A DNA stretch of 64,000 bases from Gerris lacustris (GCA_951217055.1 OX578276.1:10246580-10310579); one strand, 5' to 3'; shown: positions 32,675 to 43,875, counted from the first letter of the stretch. A program made the numbers and translations. The notes: generated by a model from the letters alone, not told the origin.

Positions 32675-33020
32675 GGACATCGATGTCGATGTATTGAAAA
32701 ACTCGATGTATCGGACTTAAAAACATCGATCTTGATCTTTCGATGTATCGGACAACATCGATGTTTTCCTCAAACATCGAAAAGATCGATGTATCAGACC
32801 TCAAAAAACGTCGACAACGAATATCGGGAAAGGGAACGGGAACAATGGATTTTTTTGAAACCGGTGACTATTTTTTTTTTTTGCTCGTCGGGTTGGAGGA
32901 CCGAAGTCGATGTATCGAAAACATCGATGTTTTCTTTCGATGTTTTGGCCAACATCGATGTTTGTTATTTCGATGTCGATGAATCGAAAACATCGATGTT
33001 TAGCTATCGATGTCTTAAAC
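32675..33020. promoter_or_regulatory. Cluster of ATCGAT motifs upstream of the zinc-finger gene
   Basis: Within about 340 bp there are more than ten copies of CATCGATGT, ATCGAT or TCGATGTATCG, many forming the palindrome ACATCGATGT. The cluster lies 200-550 bp 5' of the zinc-finger start codon (gene on the minus strand). ATCGAT-type sites are bound in Drosophila by DREF and BEAF-32, both promoter or insulator proteins; whether these bind here is an inference. The alternative is a simple degenerate satellite, since the array contains short repeated phrases. Confidence 0.5.
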
Positions 33021-33029
33021 CTACAGGTG

Positions 33030-34113
33030 AACAGCTGTGAAGCGTGATGAGATAAAGAGTGACAGTTATAGATAGAAAAATAACGTAACAGTTATAAATG
33101 ACAAGTTACTCGAGAATAACCGTTCTGCAGATAACCTCCAACTCCAACTGCAAGTCCTTGGTCCTTGCTGCAACAACTGATGAAATAATGTTATCGAATA
33201 ACTGTTTAGTTAATAACCATGACAATCAGCACCAAGTAAACCACCAAGCAAGTTATTATGACAGTTTTTGATAAACTATTTCTTTTATATTCTAAATCGA
33301 CAACGCCGAATTAACAGGTTAAAATGAAGCCGTTAATAGCTGGAACTGGAATACTTCACTACGTTACGTTTCTAACTTTCTAACTGCAGTGGATCGACCC
33401 CCTTTCATTTTTCCATTAATATGCATCAACAACGTTAGCAGAATACGCTGGGGAAGTGTGACGTCACTTACGTAAAAAAAGTGTGTGTTGTTACTGTCCG
33501 CCGAAGTCATATTTCCTCGGTCTTACAACTAACACCACGGTCGCCAGTGGGGAAAAACACAATATAGTCCAGTCACGAGAGGTTCAAAAAGGGGGTCCAC
33601 CGTGCGTTTGGTGCAGGAAATGATTTTATTTTTTTGTGTCCTCAGGCATGATTAGGAAATGTCAAATCCAAATTTGCGACCTCTAAATCAGGGCGGATAA
33701 CTTTTGGTGGGCTAAAAACCACGATATTTTTGCACATTTTTCGGTTTTTCGCTTATAACATGAAAACGGCTGGTCATATCGACAAAATGGTTCAATTCAA
33801 AATTAAAGAGGATAAAATGCCCTTTTAAATGCACTAGTCGCCATTATTTCTACTTAAAGTTATACCGGTTCTACAGAGCATTGAAAATTGCTAAAATTTT
33901 CCAAAATCTAAAAAAACTCACATTTTTAAGCTTTAAAATATTGAATTCCATCGTAATGTCGGTCAAAGGCATTTAAAACTTCTCCAAAAGTGTTTAGTCG
34001 CTTTTAGAAATGTGTGGTATGGTCGGAGGAGGGGGAAGTTTGTGAGGGAGGGGGGGGGGGGGTTGAAGTAAGTAACGGAAAGACTATTCAATTATTGCAG
34101 CGTAAAACGCAGT
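33030..34113. other. No gene; unidentified interspersed repeat
   Basis: No coding sequence. The part from about 33480 to 34060 (with GTCCGCCGAAGTCATATTTC, GGTCCACCGTGCG, and TTTTCGGTTTTTCGCTTATA) has the look of a dispersed non-coding repeat and ends in a poly-G run (about 34050-34062). Confidence 0.35.
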
Positions 34114-34191
34114 CTGTCGCTGTCCTTGCTAACAGCGCAGAGTTAAATAACCTTTTACTGAACACACATTGAAAATTGAAATCTTTACTCT
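34114..34191. repeat. 78-bp direct repeat, left copy
   Basis: Identical by eye to 35787-35864. The pair flanks a BEL/Pao gag frame and reads on the minus strand as AGAGTAAAGATTTCAATTTT through to GCGACAG. This may be what remains of long terminal repeats, or it may be a short repeat used in a deletion. The partner is described separately. Confidence 0.7.
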
Positions 34192-34231
34192 TATAATTAC
34201 AATATATGTACGTAAAAAGAATATTGTTTTC

Positions 34232-35725
34232 TTATTTGAAATGAAAATTAAAATCAAAAGATGACAAAGCAAAGTAAAACAAGTTAACAAATAAAATAAA
34301 TAAATAAATTACTTCGCTCCAGCGACATGGCTCCCTAAAGTTCTGTCCCTGGAACTTTTCTTTATGGCTCCTCGATGGGGGTCGAACCTGATGGTAATAG
34401 GAAGACAGCCAGACAAACTTGGTGACTGGTCTTTCTAGCTTCTTCTTGTCCCCGTACCCAGCAGACCTGAGCTCACGGATTTCACCTCGACGTGATAAGA
34501 ATCTTACATAAGAGTCAAGAACCCTTGATAAGTCTTCGATAGTTTCACAACCATTTTTATTTGCCACCACCTGAATCCATTTATCTAAAATCTTAGTTGG
34601 TAGGCGACTAACAATTTTCTTAAGACATATTTTGGTATTAATTTCTTTTAATGAGAAACTATCAAGGACTTTACTAGCAGTTCTGACTGAATCAGCCAAA
34701 GTTGTTAAGGCTGCTATATCATTCCACATAATGTTAGGACCTTCGGTGAGTTTACTCACCCATGCCTCAGTGACAGCAAGACTATTACCAAACCTTTCCT
34801 CAAGTAACTCCAAGAGACCTTCATATGTTAGGCACATGTTTAGATCGGCCACCCTCTTTGCTTCTCCTTCAAGAAAGTTGAGTAACAACGACTTTCTTGT
34901 GTGGTTAGAAAGAAACCCGTCTTCTAAGTGTATTCTTATTTCCTCTCGGAAGATCGGAAATTTATGGCTTTCCCCATTAAATTTATATGTGGCTAAAGAA
35001 TTAATTAACAGAATTTTAGTCATAAGGCTCGCCGGGTCAATTGGGATTACCGGAGGAGGGTCCCTTTTATCCAATTTACGAATATCTTTGACAGATATTT
35101 CACTAACATTGTCATGTTTAATGTCATAATTATTAACACTTTGTTTTTCCCCCATGAGATTACCTAATAGTGATTCATCGCCATGAAAGGAACTGACAGA
35201 TGAAGCTAAACTCAATTGGCTTGCTTTACCCACTTTGCCGGGATTGAACAACTCTTCATGCTTACATAGGGTCAGGTCAGTTTCATGCTTGACTGATGAG
35301 GGTTTATTTAGAATGAAATCTTCTAGTAAGGCTTCTTTCTCGCAAAGAGCTAACTTAACATCTAACAAATACTTATTATTTACGTCAATAAAGTCATTGA
35401 AATCGTCTGAATTTTCTTTTCTCTTGTCAAATTCTGCTTTGAAGGCGATTAGTTCCTTCCTAAATTGGATCTTGTAGAGCTTTATACCACTTAGGGAGGA
35501 ACTTATCATCTTTTCTGAAGCTTGTTCTTTAAGAAGATCATCCACTATCGCAAACTCTTTCTTGATTCTTATTTTAAGAAGGCGAAGTGAAGATTCTGTG
35601 CTTATATACAGGTTATTGAATCCTTTCTCAGACAAGACTCGCTGACTAAAACTACGTAATGATCTTAAATCAGACTTACCATCAGCCTGGGACAAATTAT
35701 CTTGCTTTTCATTATTTAGACTCAT
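34232..35725 (-). pseudogene. BEL/Pao gag-like protein, C-terminally cut (minus strand)
   Basis: A 497-codon open frame. After a polar coiled-coil-rich N-terminal half (rich in K, E, L) comes a PASLMTKILLINSLATYKFN segment, then KFPIFREEIRIHLEDGFLS and LLLNFLEGEAKRVADL. This corresponds to the DUF1759-like (LPKFxGxxxxWxxFxxxF) region of BEL/Pao gag, followed by helices typical of capsid. No zinc knuckle, protease or reverse transcriptase follows. The last 30 residues are hydrophobic and read from AT-rich flank, so the gene is truncated about 34320. The intact frame over 1.4 kb suggests a young or recently lost copy. 78-bp direct repeats flank it. Gag would form the particle around element RNA. 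Confidence 0.65.
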
Positions 35726-35786
35726 TTCAAATAATATTATTTAATTATAATTTTACTTCACTTTTAAACTCCAAATATTCTTTTTA

Positions 35787-35864
35787 CTGTCGCTGTCCTT
35801 GCTAACAGCGCAGAGTTAAATAACCTTTTACTGAACACACATTGAAAATTGAAATCTTTACTCT
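35787..35864. repeat. 78-bp direct repeat, right copy
   Basis: Partner of 34114-34191. It lies 5' of the gag start on the minus strand, where a 5' LTR would be expected. Identity between the two copies is consistent with recent origin. Confidence 0.7.
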
Positions 35865-36440
35865 CCATTCACGAATTTTGCTGTCAATTTAATTTTAATG
35901 GGGGGGAGGGGGGAACCTAGTACCGGCCCAACATTTAAAAAGACCTGAGAGAAATTAAATAATAACAAATCCATTTCAGACCATTCTAAAACCAAATCCG
36001 TAAAGAAATGCATAGACATATCTCTGGGTATGTATGTATGTATATATTTGTATGTATGAAAAAATATTGTCTGCGCCGGACAGGCTCACTTAAATTTGAA
36101 ACCTATTTGTTTGCGCTTCATATTTATTCGATGTAACATTCGGTCTATAGATGTGCATCAATTTGAAGTAAATGAATTGTAAAGCGCAGTATAATAAAAA
36201 TTGACCTAAACACCAGTTAAAGGAGACATCCCTTGTAATGCGTGCATTACATACTAATATGTAATACTTCTTTAACTGCTTAGCTTCTTTTACAGATAAT
36301 GCTGTTGTTTGTGGATTTTTCGTATATATTTGCTGAAGAACGTCTAAAAATAAGTCTAATCGTTTGATTATTTAGATAAGGCATTAGGTAGATAAGGCAT
36401 TTTTGCTTCTGATATAATCCCCGTTGTAACCGATAGTTTT
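35865..36440. other. No gene seen
   Basis: Short poly-G run near 35900, a GTAT microsatellite near 36030-36055, otherwise AT-rich. Nothing else was seen. Confidence 0.35.
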
Positions 36441-36443
36441 TAG

Positions 36444-37174
36444 ATGTTTTATGCAGTATCTACCCAAAGGCTGAAAGGAGTGGATGTCTTATCAAAGAAA
36501 AACAACAATAAAATTTATTTGTCAGAGAACTGCAACTGCAGCACTAAACATAATAGTGAAGAGACCTCCCAATACCAAATTTGTGAATTTCACAATAATC
36601 ACATAAAAAGAGCAGAAACTGCAACTATTGAGGTTGTGTATTCAGCTGATCTCCAAAAAGTCAAAATGTTACCACGTGCTGATGCATTTAAGTCTGTAAT
36701 ATTTCTTCAAAGACTAAGTGTTTACAATGAAAGTTTTGTTCCAGTTAAGAACTTAACCAAAGATACCACTTATGCTGTAATTTGGAATGAGGCAATTCGT
36801 GGTAGATTCAAAGAAGACATTATTTAAATTTATCTCTTCAAAAGATATGCCAAAAAATAACAATATGGGCAGACAATTGCTCCGCACAAAATAAAAACTG
36901 GGCATTTTTCAGCATTCTGCTCTATACGCTGTTAATAACATACCTCACATTTGCTTGAAGGAAATTTCGATTCATTTTTTTTTTAAAGATGGCATACAAG
37001 CATGTCTGTCGATTCTTTTCACCATTTGGTGGAAAAACATCAAGAGATAGGGAAACAATATATATGAGTCCGAAGATTTTTCAAATGCAGTTAAGACTTC
37101 ATCTTCCAATTATCTCAATTTCATCTCCAACTTCATCTCAATTATTCCAGGAGTGGATACCTATTTTACCTTGA
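36444..37174 (+). pseudogene. DUF7869-type transposon protein remnant
   Basis: The best frame (36444-36827) reads EVVYSADLQKVKMLPRADAF followed by a KSVIFLQRLSVYNESFVPV run, then YAVIWNEAIRGRFKEDII. A later frame gives IWADNCSAQNKNWAFFS near 36862-36912 and a final piece at 36989-37174. The set (YSADLQKV, WxDNCxxQNKNW) is what I know from DUF7869 proteins, an abundant transposon-linked family in arthropods. The IWADNC aspartate is a likely catalytic residue by comparison with DDE nucleases; that is an inference. Frameshifts near 36828 and 36930 make the copy dead. Confidence 0.55.
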
Positions 37175-37714
37175 GTTCTGGAAATTGAGGTTTTTGCCAT
37201 AAAAGTTACACCAGGGACTTCATCTATATTAGATTTAGTTAACCACTAGAAATACTTATATTGAAATATAATATTTATATTAAATTATAGGTATGCAAAG
37301 TAATACCTTATCGTTTAAACGGGGTATTTAATAAATCATCAATGATGTTTAAAAAACAGAATGTAAACAATAAATTATTGAAATTATCAGATAATTATGT
37401 GATAATTATGATGTTATGTAGAAATTATTATTGTTGGGAATAAAAGAAACTTATGTGATCTCTAATGAATGCCATCAAAAGATAAATAACATACTCAACA
37501 AAAAAAAAATGACAGCCCATGAAATTAAAATGACAGACTTACGAAATTTAACAGCCTTAATGAAATTATCGAAAATGTAAAAACTAATTTATCAATTAAT
37601 TTGGAAAATAAAAGAAATAAAAAAATGTTGTCAAGAGAAACAAAAACCAAAAAAAATAGGTAATCCTAATGATTAAATTTGTCTTAATTGGTAGAACCAA
37701 TAATATAAAAAATA
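37175..37714. other. No gene seen
   Basis: Very AT-rich. TAATTATGTGATAATTATGA near 37390 is a short palindromic stretch. Nothing else. Confidence 0.35.
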
Positions 37715-37759
37715 TTGGTGCGTAAACCTCTCCTAAGTAGTAATTTCCTAACAAAATTA

Positions 37760-38105
37760 TCAATTTTTTGCTTCCGAGCTTACCGAAGGTTACGAAAGCA
37801 TTGTGTTCACTTTCGAGAACAAAAAAGTTTTATGCCTCCGATTTTAAAAATTCCAAGACAGAAATCCGTTTCAGACATCAGGGAACATTTTTGGTTCCGT
37901 GTCTGCCTGTCTGTCTGTCTGTCTGTCTGTCTGTCGGTCTGTGTGTCCGCGAATCGTGAAACGTGCGACGATAACTTGAGTAAGTGTTGCCCGATTTTGA
38001 TGAATTTTGGTAGACATGTTTATTTTATCAATGCTCAGGTCGAGTTCGTTGGACAACCTTATCCGTTCAAGCGTTCACGCGCAGCGCTCGCGTAAACGTG
38101 AACTT
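37760..38105 (-). repeat. Dispersed module copy E (inverse of copy D)
   Basis: Read on the minus strand it gives GACAGACAGACAGACAGGCA, ACCAAAAATGTTCCCTGATG, GAAACGGATTTCTGTCTT and CTTTCGTAACCTTCGGTAAG, parallel to 30655-30845. Its other end contains GTTCACGCGCAGCGCTCGCG, which is similar to the GCTCGC core of the 2.1-3.3 kb array. Non-coding. Confidence 0.7.
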
Positions 38106-38354
38106 CAAATTTAAAATTGGAATTTTCGGTCGGGAAAAAAATCAAACCTTATCTATTCAATGGGACGAACATTTTTTTCAAATACAATTTTTTAGTAAAA
38201 CCTACAGCGACACCCCTATAAAGTGTTAAAGAGCGCTAAAAAGTGTTAATTGTTCTTACACATTAAACAATATAACAATAAAGTAATAAAATTTGAATGT
38301 TAATATAACAATAAAGTACATGATAGGATGCGAGGAAGCTATGTGCCACACTAA

Positions 38355-39195
38355 TTGGCAGTGTATTTAAGTTTAGGTCACAATTTCAATTTAACACCTT
38401 TAAATATAGATAATTCTATATTAAAAATGATTGTTGACATAGAATTTCTTTTAAATAATTTAGAATCACCAGATAATCACAAAAATTTCCTTAGAAACAA
38501 TCTTATTAACTCAATTACTAATTTTCACAAAACAAATAATAACAATCCAAAGAATAGCCTATTAAATAAACAATTTATAATAATAAAAACTGATAAAAGT
38601 AATAAAACTGCTGTTATGTTAAAATCAAAATACGAGTCAAAGTTAGCATTGTTATTACAAAACAATACCACTTATAGAAAAATAAGAACTGACCCGTTAA
38701 ATAATATTATAAAAGAATATTCCAAATTATTAAATAAATTAGTCAAATTTAAGTTTATAACTGTTCAAGAAAAAACTAAATTAAATATTGACCACAGTAA
38801 CCTACCGAGAATCCACGGATTATCAAAAACCCACAAAAATAATCACCCCTTACAACCCATCATTGATGGACGAATTCCCCTGTGGAAAAATTATCCTCTT
38901 TTCTTAACCTAACCCTAGATTTTTATAACAACAACAACCCTTACGATATCAAGAATGCAGAAGAGTTAAAAAACAAAATTAAAGATTTAAAGATAAACCA
39001 AGATGAGATATTAATATCGTTATCCACGAACATCCCTCTAGAAGAAATTTACAAATTAATCAACCAAAATTGGAAAAATATCGAACCCCATACGAACATT
39101 AAAAGTAAACAAATATATTTAGAAATCCTTAAATTTTGCTGCTCGAATAATTATTTTACATATCAAAATAGTGTTTTCAGACAAATAAATAGGCT
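38355..39195 (+). pseudogene. Penelope-like element B, 5' half of reverse transcriptase
   Basis: Residues after the start include IIKTDKSNKTAVML, YRKIRTDPLN, LPRIHGLSKTHKNNHPLQPI and then, after a +1/-1 shift near 38890, LSSFLNLTLDFYNNNNPYD and FTYQNSVFRQINRL. These are the N-terminal and finger/palm motifs of Penelope-like reverse transcriptases. Such elements move by target-primed reverse transcription and end in a GIY-YIG endonuclease. The domain stops at INRL because a second element (39196-44950) is inserted exactly there, before the PMGG motif. The frame resumes at 44964. One frameshift already separates the two open parts, so the copy was dying or dead. Confidence 0.8.
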
Positions 39196-39241
39196 AGTAG
39201 TATTGATTGAGATTTTATGGTATTTACTCATAGTGAAGGTT

Positions 39242-39492
39242 GATAAGAAAAGAAAACACTTTTACTTGTTCAATAATTTTATTGATAAGAAAAGAAAACA
39301 CTTTTACTTGTTCAATAATTTTATTGATAAGAAAAGAAAACACTTTTACTTGTTCAATAATTTTATTGATAAGAAAAGAAAACACTTTTACTTGTTCAAT
39401 AATTTTATTGATAAGAAAAGAAAACACTTTTACTTGTTCAATAATTTTATTGATAAGAAAAGAAAACACTTTTACTTGTTCAATAATTTTAT
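39242..39492 (+). repeat. Six in-frame copies of a 42-bp unit
   Basis: Each unit encodes DKKRKHFYLFNNFI and the copies are practically identical, so the array is recent. It overlaps the element's left inverted end, whose single mirrored copy is at the right end (about 44898-44939). The multiplication probably took place at the left terminus. Confidence 0.85.
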
Positions 39493-39493
39493 A

Positions 39494-40042
39494 ACCCTAG
39501 AAACAGAAGTTAATGGAATAATAAATTTTCTAGACCTTTCCATATATAAACAAAATAATAAACACACATTTAAAATTTACCGGAAACAAACGTTTACAGA
39601 CACAATAATACACAATACATCTAACACTCACTACAAACATAAGATGGCAACCTTCCACAGTATGATCCACAGAGCTGTTAACATCCCCATGAACAATAGA
39701 GACGAAAACGAAATTAAAACTATAAAGGCAATAGCCAAAAATAATGGATATAACACTAATATAATAAATAACATACTGAATAAAAAATTAGAAAGAAAGG
39801 CTATCAATCTAAGCATACAACTAGAACCACAAATTAATGATAATAAGAAATGGATAAGCCTGCCATATTTAGGAACAATTTCGGAAACAATAGGAAATCA
39901 GTTGAATAAACTAAACATAAAAACAACTTACAAATCATACACTAATCTTAAGAAGATCATAGGTACACCTGAAGACAAATCTGATATACTAGAAAAAAGT
40001 GGAGTATACAAACTCACATGTGATACATGCCAAGGAGTATGA
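39494..40042 (+). pseudogene. Penelope-like element A, ORF C-terminal half
   Basis: Reads NGIINFLDLSIYKQNNKHTF, KIYRKQTFTDTIIHNTSNTH, then HKMATFHSMIHRAVNIPM, and continues to YKLTCDTCQGV. FLDLSI and the HKxAxFxxMIxRAxxxPM region are the post-palm thumb/linker motifs of Penelope-like ORFs, and CDTCQGVY starts the GIY-YIG nuclease. The open frame stops at the nested insertion (40041) and continues at 43525. Removing the insert plus one copy of CCAAGGAGTAT makes the two parts contiguous. Confidence 0.8.
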
Positions 40043-41405
40043 ATCACGGAAAAAATGCCCACGGAAAAAATGCCCAAGGAAAAAAAACCCAGGAAAAAAT
40101 TCCCACTGAAGAAATGTCCAAAATATAATTTTGAAATTTCATTCAAAATATAATTTTGAATGAAATAATTTTAGCAAAATATTATAAAACATATTAAAAT
40201 TGGTTTTATAATTTTATTATTTTTTTAATTTATAAAATACCGTTGTTTAGTCTCATCGTTTATAAGCACAAAATGAGTCAGTCTCAATTATCATTTTCAA
40301 TTTTTTAATTTTTCTGTATATTTTTAAATTCAGGTACCATATTAATTTATTTTGTATTATATTTATATATTTCACTAAAATTTGCGTTATACCAAAATTT
40401 AAGTGAAAGTGGCGCGGGTCCTCTGTCTGGACAATATGGGCACAGAATTGAAGTATAATCACGTATGATGTCAAACAGTGACTGATTCTCTTGAAAAGGA
40501 AAAAATGTTGCTAGATTTTTTTTTTTTTAAAAAAGACTTTTCCTCCGTGGGCATTTGTTTAATGAAATTTGGAAGGTAGGTCATAGACTTAATTAGTCTA
40601 TAAGTTTCAACCGTCTGTGCTCATTGATTTTTCTTCCAAAATCTGTACCATCCTAACTTTAGTTTCGACTTTTATTGGATTTACAAATCTTGGTAGAGAT
40701 TTTATTTCTAAAGAAATTAATTAGAAGGTGTAGTTAGTTTTGTGTTTAATATTTTAAAATATATGCTAGCTTATTAGAATGATGATTGCCATACAAATCT
40801 ATAAAGGCTATATATTATTATATTCTCGTATATTTCTATTGAAATTTACCGAGAAAAGATCATATAATTTTACTCCTTAGTTAGTAAGACAATGAAAGTT
40901 AAAAATCATAATGCCTCCGATTTTTTTCTTGAGAAATTTTTTTTAGTAAACGATGTTTTAAGTTTTTAGAATTATTTGTTCTAAAATCGGTTTTACTCTA
41001 TATTCACTGTTAAACTGAACACTAGATTAAACTAGCCTAATCCTGAATATTTATGGTTATCTAGACAGGAGTGGGCGAACAAATCGTAATCCTACTGTTG
41101 CATCTGAACTTTGTCGGTATACTGATGGACATATTCCTTTAGTACCTGTGGTAATCCACGGTTTATGACCCCTCTGGGGAAATTTCCTGATTGTCCTTGG
41201 TCTGTTATTATGTTTAAACTTATCTTTTGACTTACGCGGTTTCATTGCTGCTTAATCTTTAGGGAAGTATGAATGCTTCAAGGAAATACTAAATCAATAT
41301 AATTTTTAGTAAATTTTAAATTTAAATGTAAGCCTAAGTTTAACATAGCATTCTTTTTTCTTTAAAAATTATTTCTCGTTAAACGTCAATACTCCGCATT
41401 ATATT

Positions 41406-42140
41406 GTGAGGCAAGAGTTCGACGTTCAACATGTCTCAATTAAAATCCTCGGTCAAGTGTTAAAGTTTATAAACAGAATACATTGCTTGGAGGACGATAG
41501 TCTGGTGAAGCAGTGTTTTAATCGTCTAATATACTTAGATTCGGTTCAAGGTAATACTGTAAAATATAACTGGGTTTCTCAAGTAAAGCAGTTACTAGCC
41601 ACAATAGACGTCGACCCCAACTTAGTACTAACAGCACCGTTCTCTTCGACATTTATACAAAACACACAGACAGCATACGGATTAAAACTTAGACAAAAAG
41701 ACTTGGACAGAATACAAACCTCATCTTACTCCAGTTTATACAGAATATTAACAAGCTGCAATAGCCCCGACTATCATTACCTAAACACATCATTATTTCT
41801 ACCTTACTCAGTACAACGTATTCTTGCACAGGTTAGAACAGCGGGTTTCGATAGTTTAAAATTAACAATTAGAGGGATGTTCCACAAAATAAAAACAAAT
41901 GAAATCTGCCCGATATGTAATCTTGGGGAGCAAGAAAATATAGGTCATATTTTTTTACGATGCCCAATATATGAGCTCCAAAGAAAATCCTTTCTTCCAA
42001 TGCACGTAGTTAGTGAGGAATGGGCAGACACGACTAATGTTTCTTCCATATTAACTTACCAAAACAAAAACAATTGTAAAAACATATTTTATTATGTATT
42101 AAATATTCTCAAATCTAGATCTTTTATCCTGGAGGAGTAA
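41406..42140 (+). pseudogene. LINE ORF2 C-terminal fragment, open 244 codons
   Basis: Contains KYNWVSQVKQLLATIDVDPN, a LKLRQKDLDRIQTSSYSSLY helix, PYSVQRILAQVRTAGFDSLK and the zinc motif EICPICNLGEQENIGHIFLR followed by CPIY (C-x2-C-x8-H-x4-C). This is the C-terminal part of a LINE ORF2 of the Jockey/R1/CR1 type, the same family as 15050-15925. The 3' flank ends in (TTCTA)n at about 42262-42285. The frame is open, but reverse transcriptase and endonuclease are absent: a 5'-truncated insertion in the fold-back element. Confidence 0.7.
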
Positions 42141-42713
42141 TTGTTAATCCAATTTTTGTCGTTAATGCTCTTTATTATTTCTTGGTTATTTATAATTTGA
42201 TGTAATTTGGCTACACCCCTTTGTATAAGGCTTATTTGCTTTAAATACAAATATTTTTCTATTCTATTCTATTCTATTCATAGCATTCTTTTGTCTTTTG
42301 TATAAAATCATTTATCCATGTTAGAACTAGTACTGTTTTGAGTCTGCGTTCACATTTTATCAAACTCAAAAAAGTTGTTTACCGTAATGGAGGGCATCAG
42401 GGCAAGCACAGAATGGATCAAACCGCTAATTGGGTTTATGAAAATTATTATTCAACAACATATATCTAAATTATGTATTAACATATTAGTATAAGGATCT
42501 TTCAAGCAAAAAATCATTTGAACCAACATTAGTGTATACGATCCTAGCTTCACAGTCTAATGTAGTTATCCTTTGCAGTAGAATTAGATTTTTAGGAGCC
42601 TTTGCAGCTCCATGTCACAGTTTTTTCTTACATACCGTACCTTACATCCAGTAAACTTGGAAGCATTATGATCGTTCTGAAGAGAGATATTTTTTATGTC
42701 TTCGAATTAAAAA

Positions 42714-42852
42714 AAATCGAGTACTGGGCACCTCGGAACTTTTCCTTAGCTTGGATGCCACTAAATTGGTCTTTTATATTGGTTCCTTATTTTTTACCGC
42801 TTCCAACATACGCCATACTTATGTCAAAAACGTATTTATACTTTCGGTAGAT
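42714..42852 (+). repeat. Deleted copy of the 26262 element
   Basis: CACCTCGGAACTTTTCCT and GTCAAAAACGTATTTATACT with TTTCGGTA match the element at 26262-27126 in order, without the 5S-like middle and without the hairpin end. Confidence 0.55.
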
Positions 42853-43100
42853 TCTTTCGGTTAATTCTATATTATATTTATTTCCTCTTGAAAATGGAAA
42901 TTAATAAAATGTTTTTTAATGATCTCTTAGATAAGGTTACCTTAATGTACTTTAAAATTAAACATTAAGTACACAGAAGTGTATGGAAATTATAAAAACT
43001 GTAACTTCTGTGATCACATCTCCTTATTTACATCCATTGATTAAATATTAGTCAACGTCGTATAAATTAATAACTTTTTTTTTCAACTTACTTGAATAAT

Positions 43101-43207
43101 AAGGTCTATAGTCTATAGGGTATATAATATTTATAGTAATCAACATTGCTATTTGAAGCATATAGAATAGCAAGGTTGATTACTTTATTATATACCCTAT
43201 AGACCTT
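43101..43207. mobile_element. Hairpin MITE
   Basis: AAGGTCTATA and GGGTATATAATA are mirrored by TATTATATACCC and TATAGACCTT; AGTAATCAACATTGCTATT is mirrored by AATAGCAAGGTTGATTACT. The two arms of about 48 bp are separated by a loop of about 10 bp. It may form a cruciform or an RNA hairpin. Confidence 0.7.
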
Positions 43208-43524
43208 AAAGAAGATCTTAAGTCCAGTGGCCCAGAGTACCGTTACTTTTATAGTAATGTAACTGCAAAAATACAACACCCCTAATGGCTATTCCACTTA
43301 AAAATAGGTTAAAATTTGTTAGCGTTAACAATAAACTAATTATACATATTTAAAAACTACCATTAAACATTAAAGTTTAATTATTTTGGACATTTCTTCA
43401 GTGGGAATTTTTTTCGTGGGCATTTTTTCCGTCGGTATTTTTTCCGTGGGCATTTTTTCCGTGGGCATTTTTTCCTGGGCTTTTTTTCCGTGGGCATTTT
43501 TTCCGTGGGCATTTTTTCCGTCTA

Positions 43525-43826
43525 CCAAGGAGTATACCTAGGCCAAACAGGAAGACAGCTAAAAACAAGAATAAAAGAACACATGCACCCTTAGAACACT
43601 AAAGATAATAAATCTAGCTTCGCGGAACACCTCATAGATAATAACCACTCATTTACTAATAATAGCGTAAAACTCATACACACATGCAACAAAGGAAAAC
43701 AATTAGAGTTATTAGAACAACTAGAAATTAACAGAGCCCTCCAAAATAATAATATAGAATGCTTCAACGATAAAATAAACCTTAATACATCACCCCTAGT
43801 CAAACCAATAACAAATCCACACGTAT
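43525..43826 (+). pseudogene. Penelope-like element A, GIY-YIG endonuclease end
   Basis: Resumes at QGVYLGQTGRQLKTRIKEHM after the nested insertion. The YxGQTxRxLxxRxxEH pattern is the GIY-YIG core as found at the C-terminus of Penelope-like ORFs, which nicks the target DNA. SSFAEHLIDNNHSF follows with a conserved H, then QLELLEQLEINRA with the catalytic-type glutamate. One stop (TAG at about 43593) interrupts the frame after HMHP. Confidence 0.8.
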
Positions 43827-43875
43827 AACAACTTCATGTCCTTAATTCAGAAGCCTCCTAGCATTTTAAATCACC

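Larger units (their letters stand above)
40041..43524. mobile_element. Fold-back-like DNA element nested in the GIY-YIG domain
   Basis: CCAAGGAGTAT is duplicated at 40030-40040 and 43525-43535. The ends are long inverted repeats made of a 15-bp unit (ACGGAAAAAATGCCC): about four units left and about eight right, followed by matching inward sequence (GTCCAAAATATAATTTTGAA on the left, GGACATTTCTTCAGTGGGAA on the right). Tandem subrepeats in long inverted ends are typical of fold-back elements. The interior carries a LINE ORF fragment, a small hairpin MITE and a copy of the 5S-type module, so it also accumulated insertions. No transposase was recognised. Confidence 0.75.

Noticed and set aside
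32571..33040. ORFs through the ATCGAT cluster
   Set aside because: They encode only the repeated SMYR/DVSDLK-like phrases of the motif array on both strands.
34632..35129. 165-codon plus-strand ORF
   Set aside because: It is the shadow of the BEL gag frame on the minus strand.
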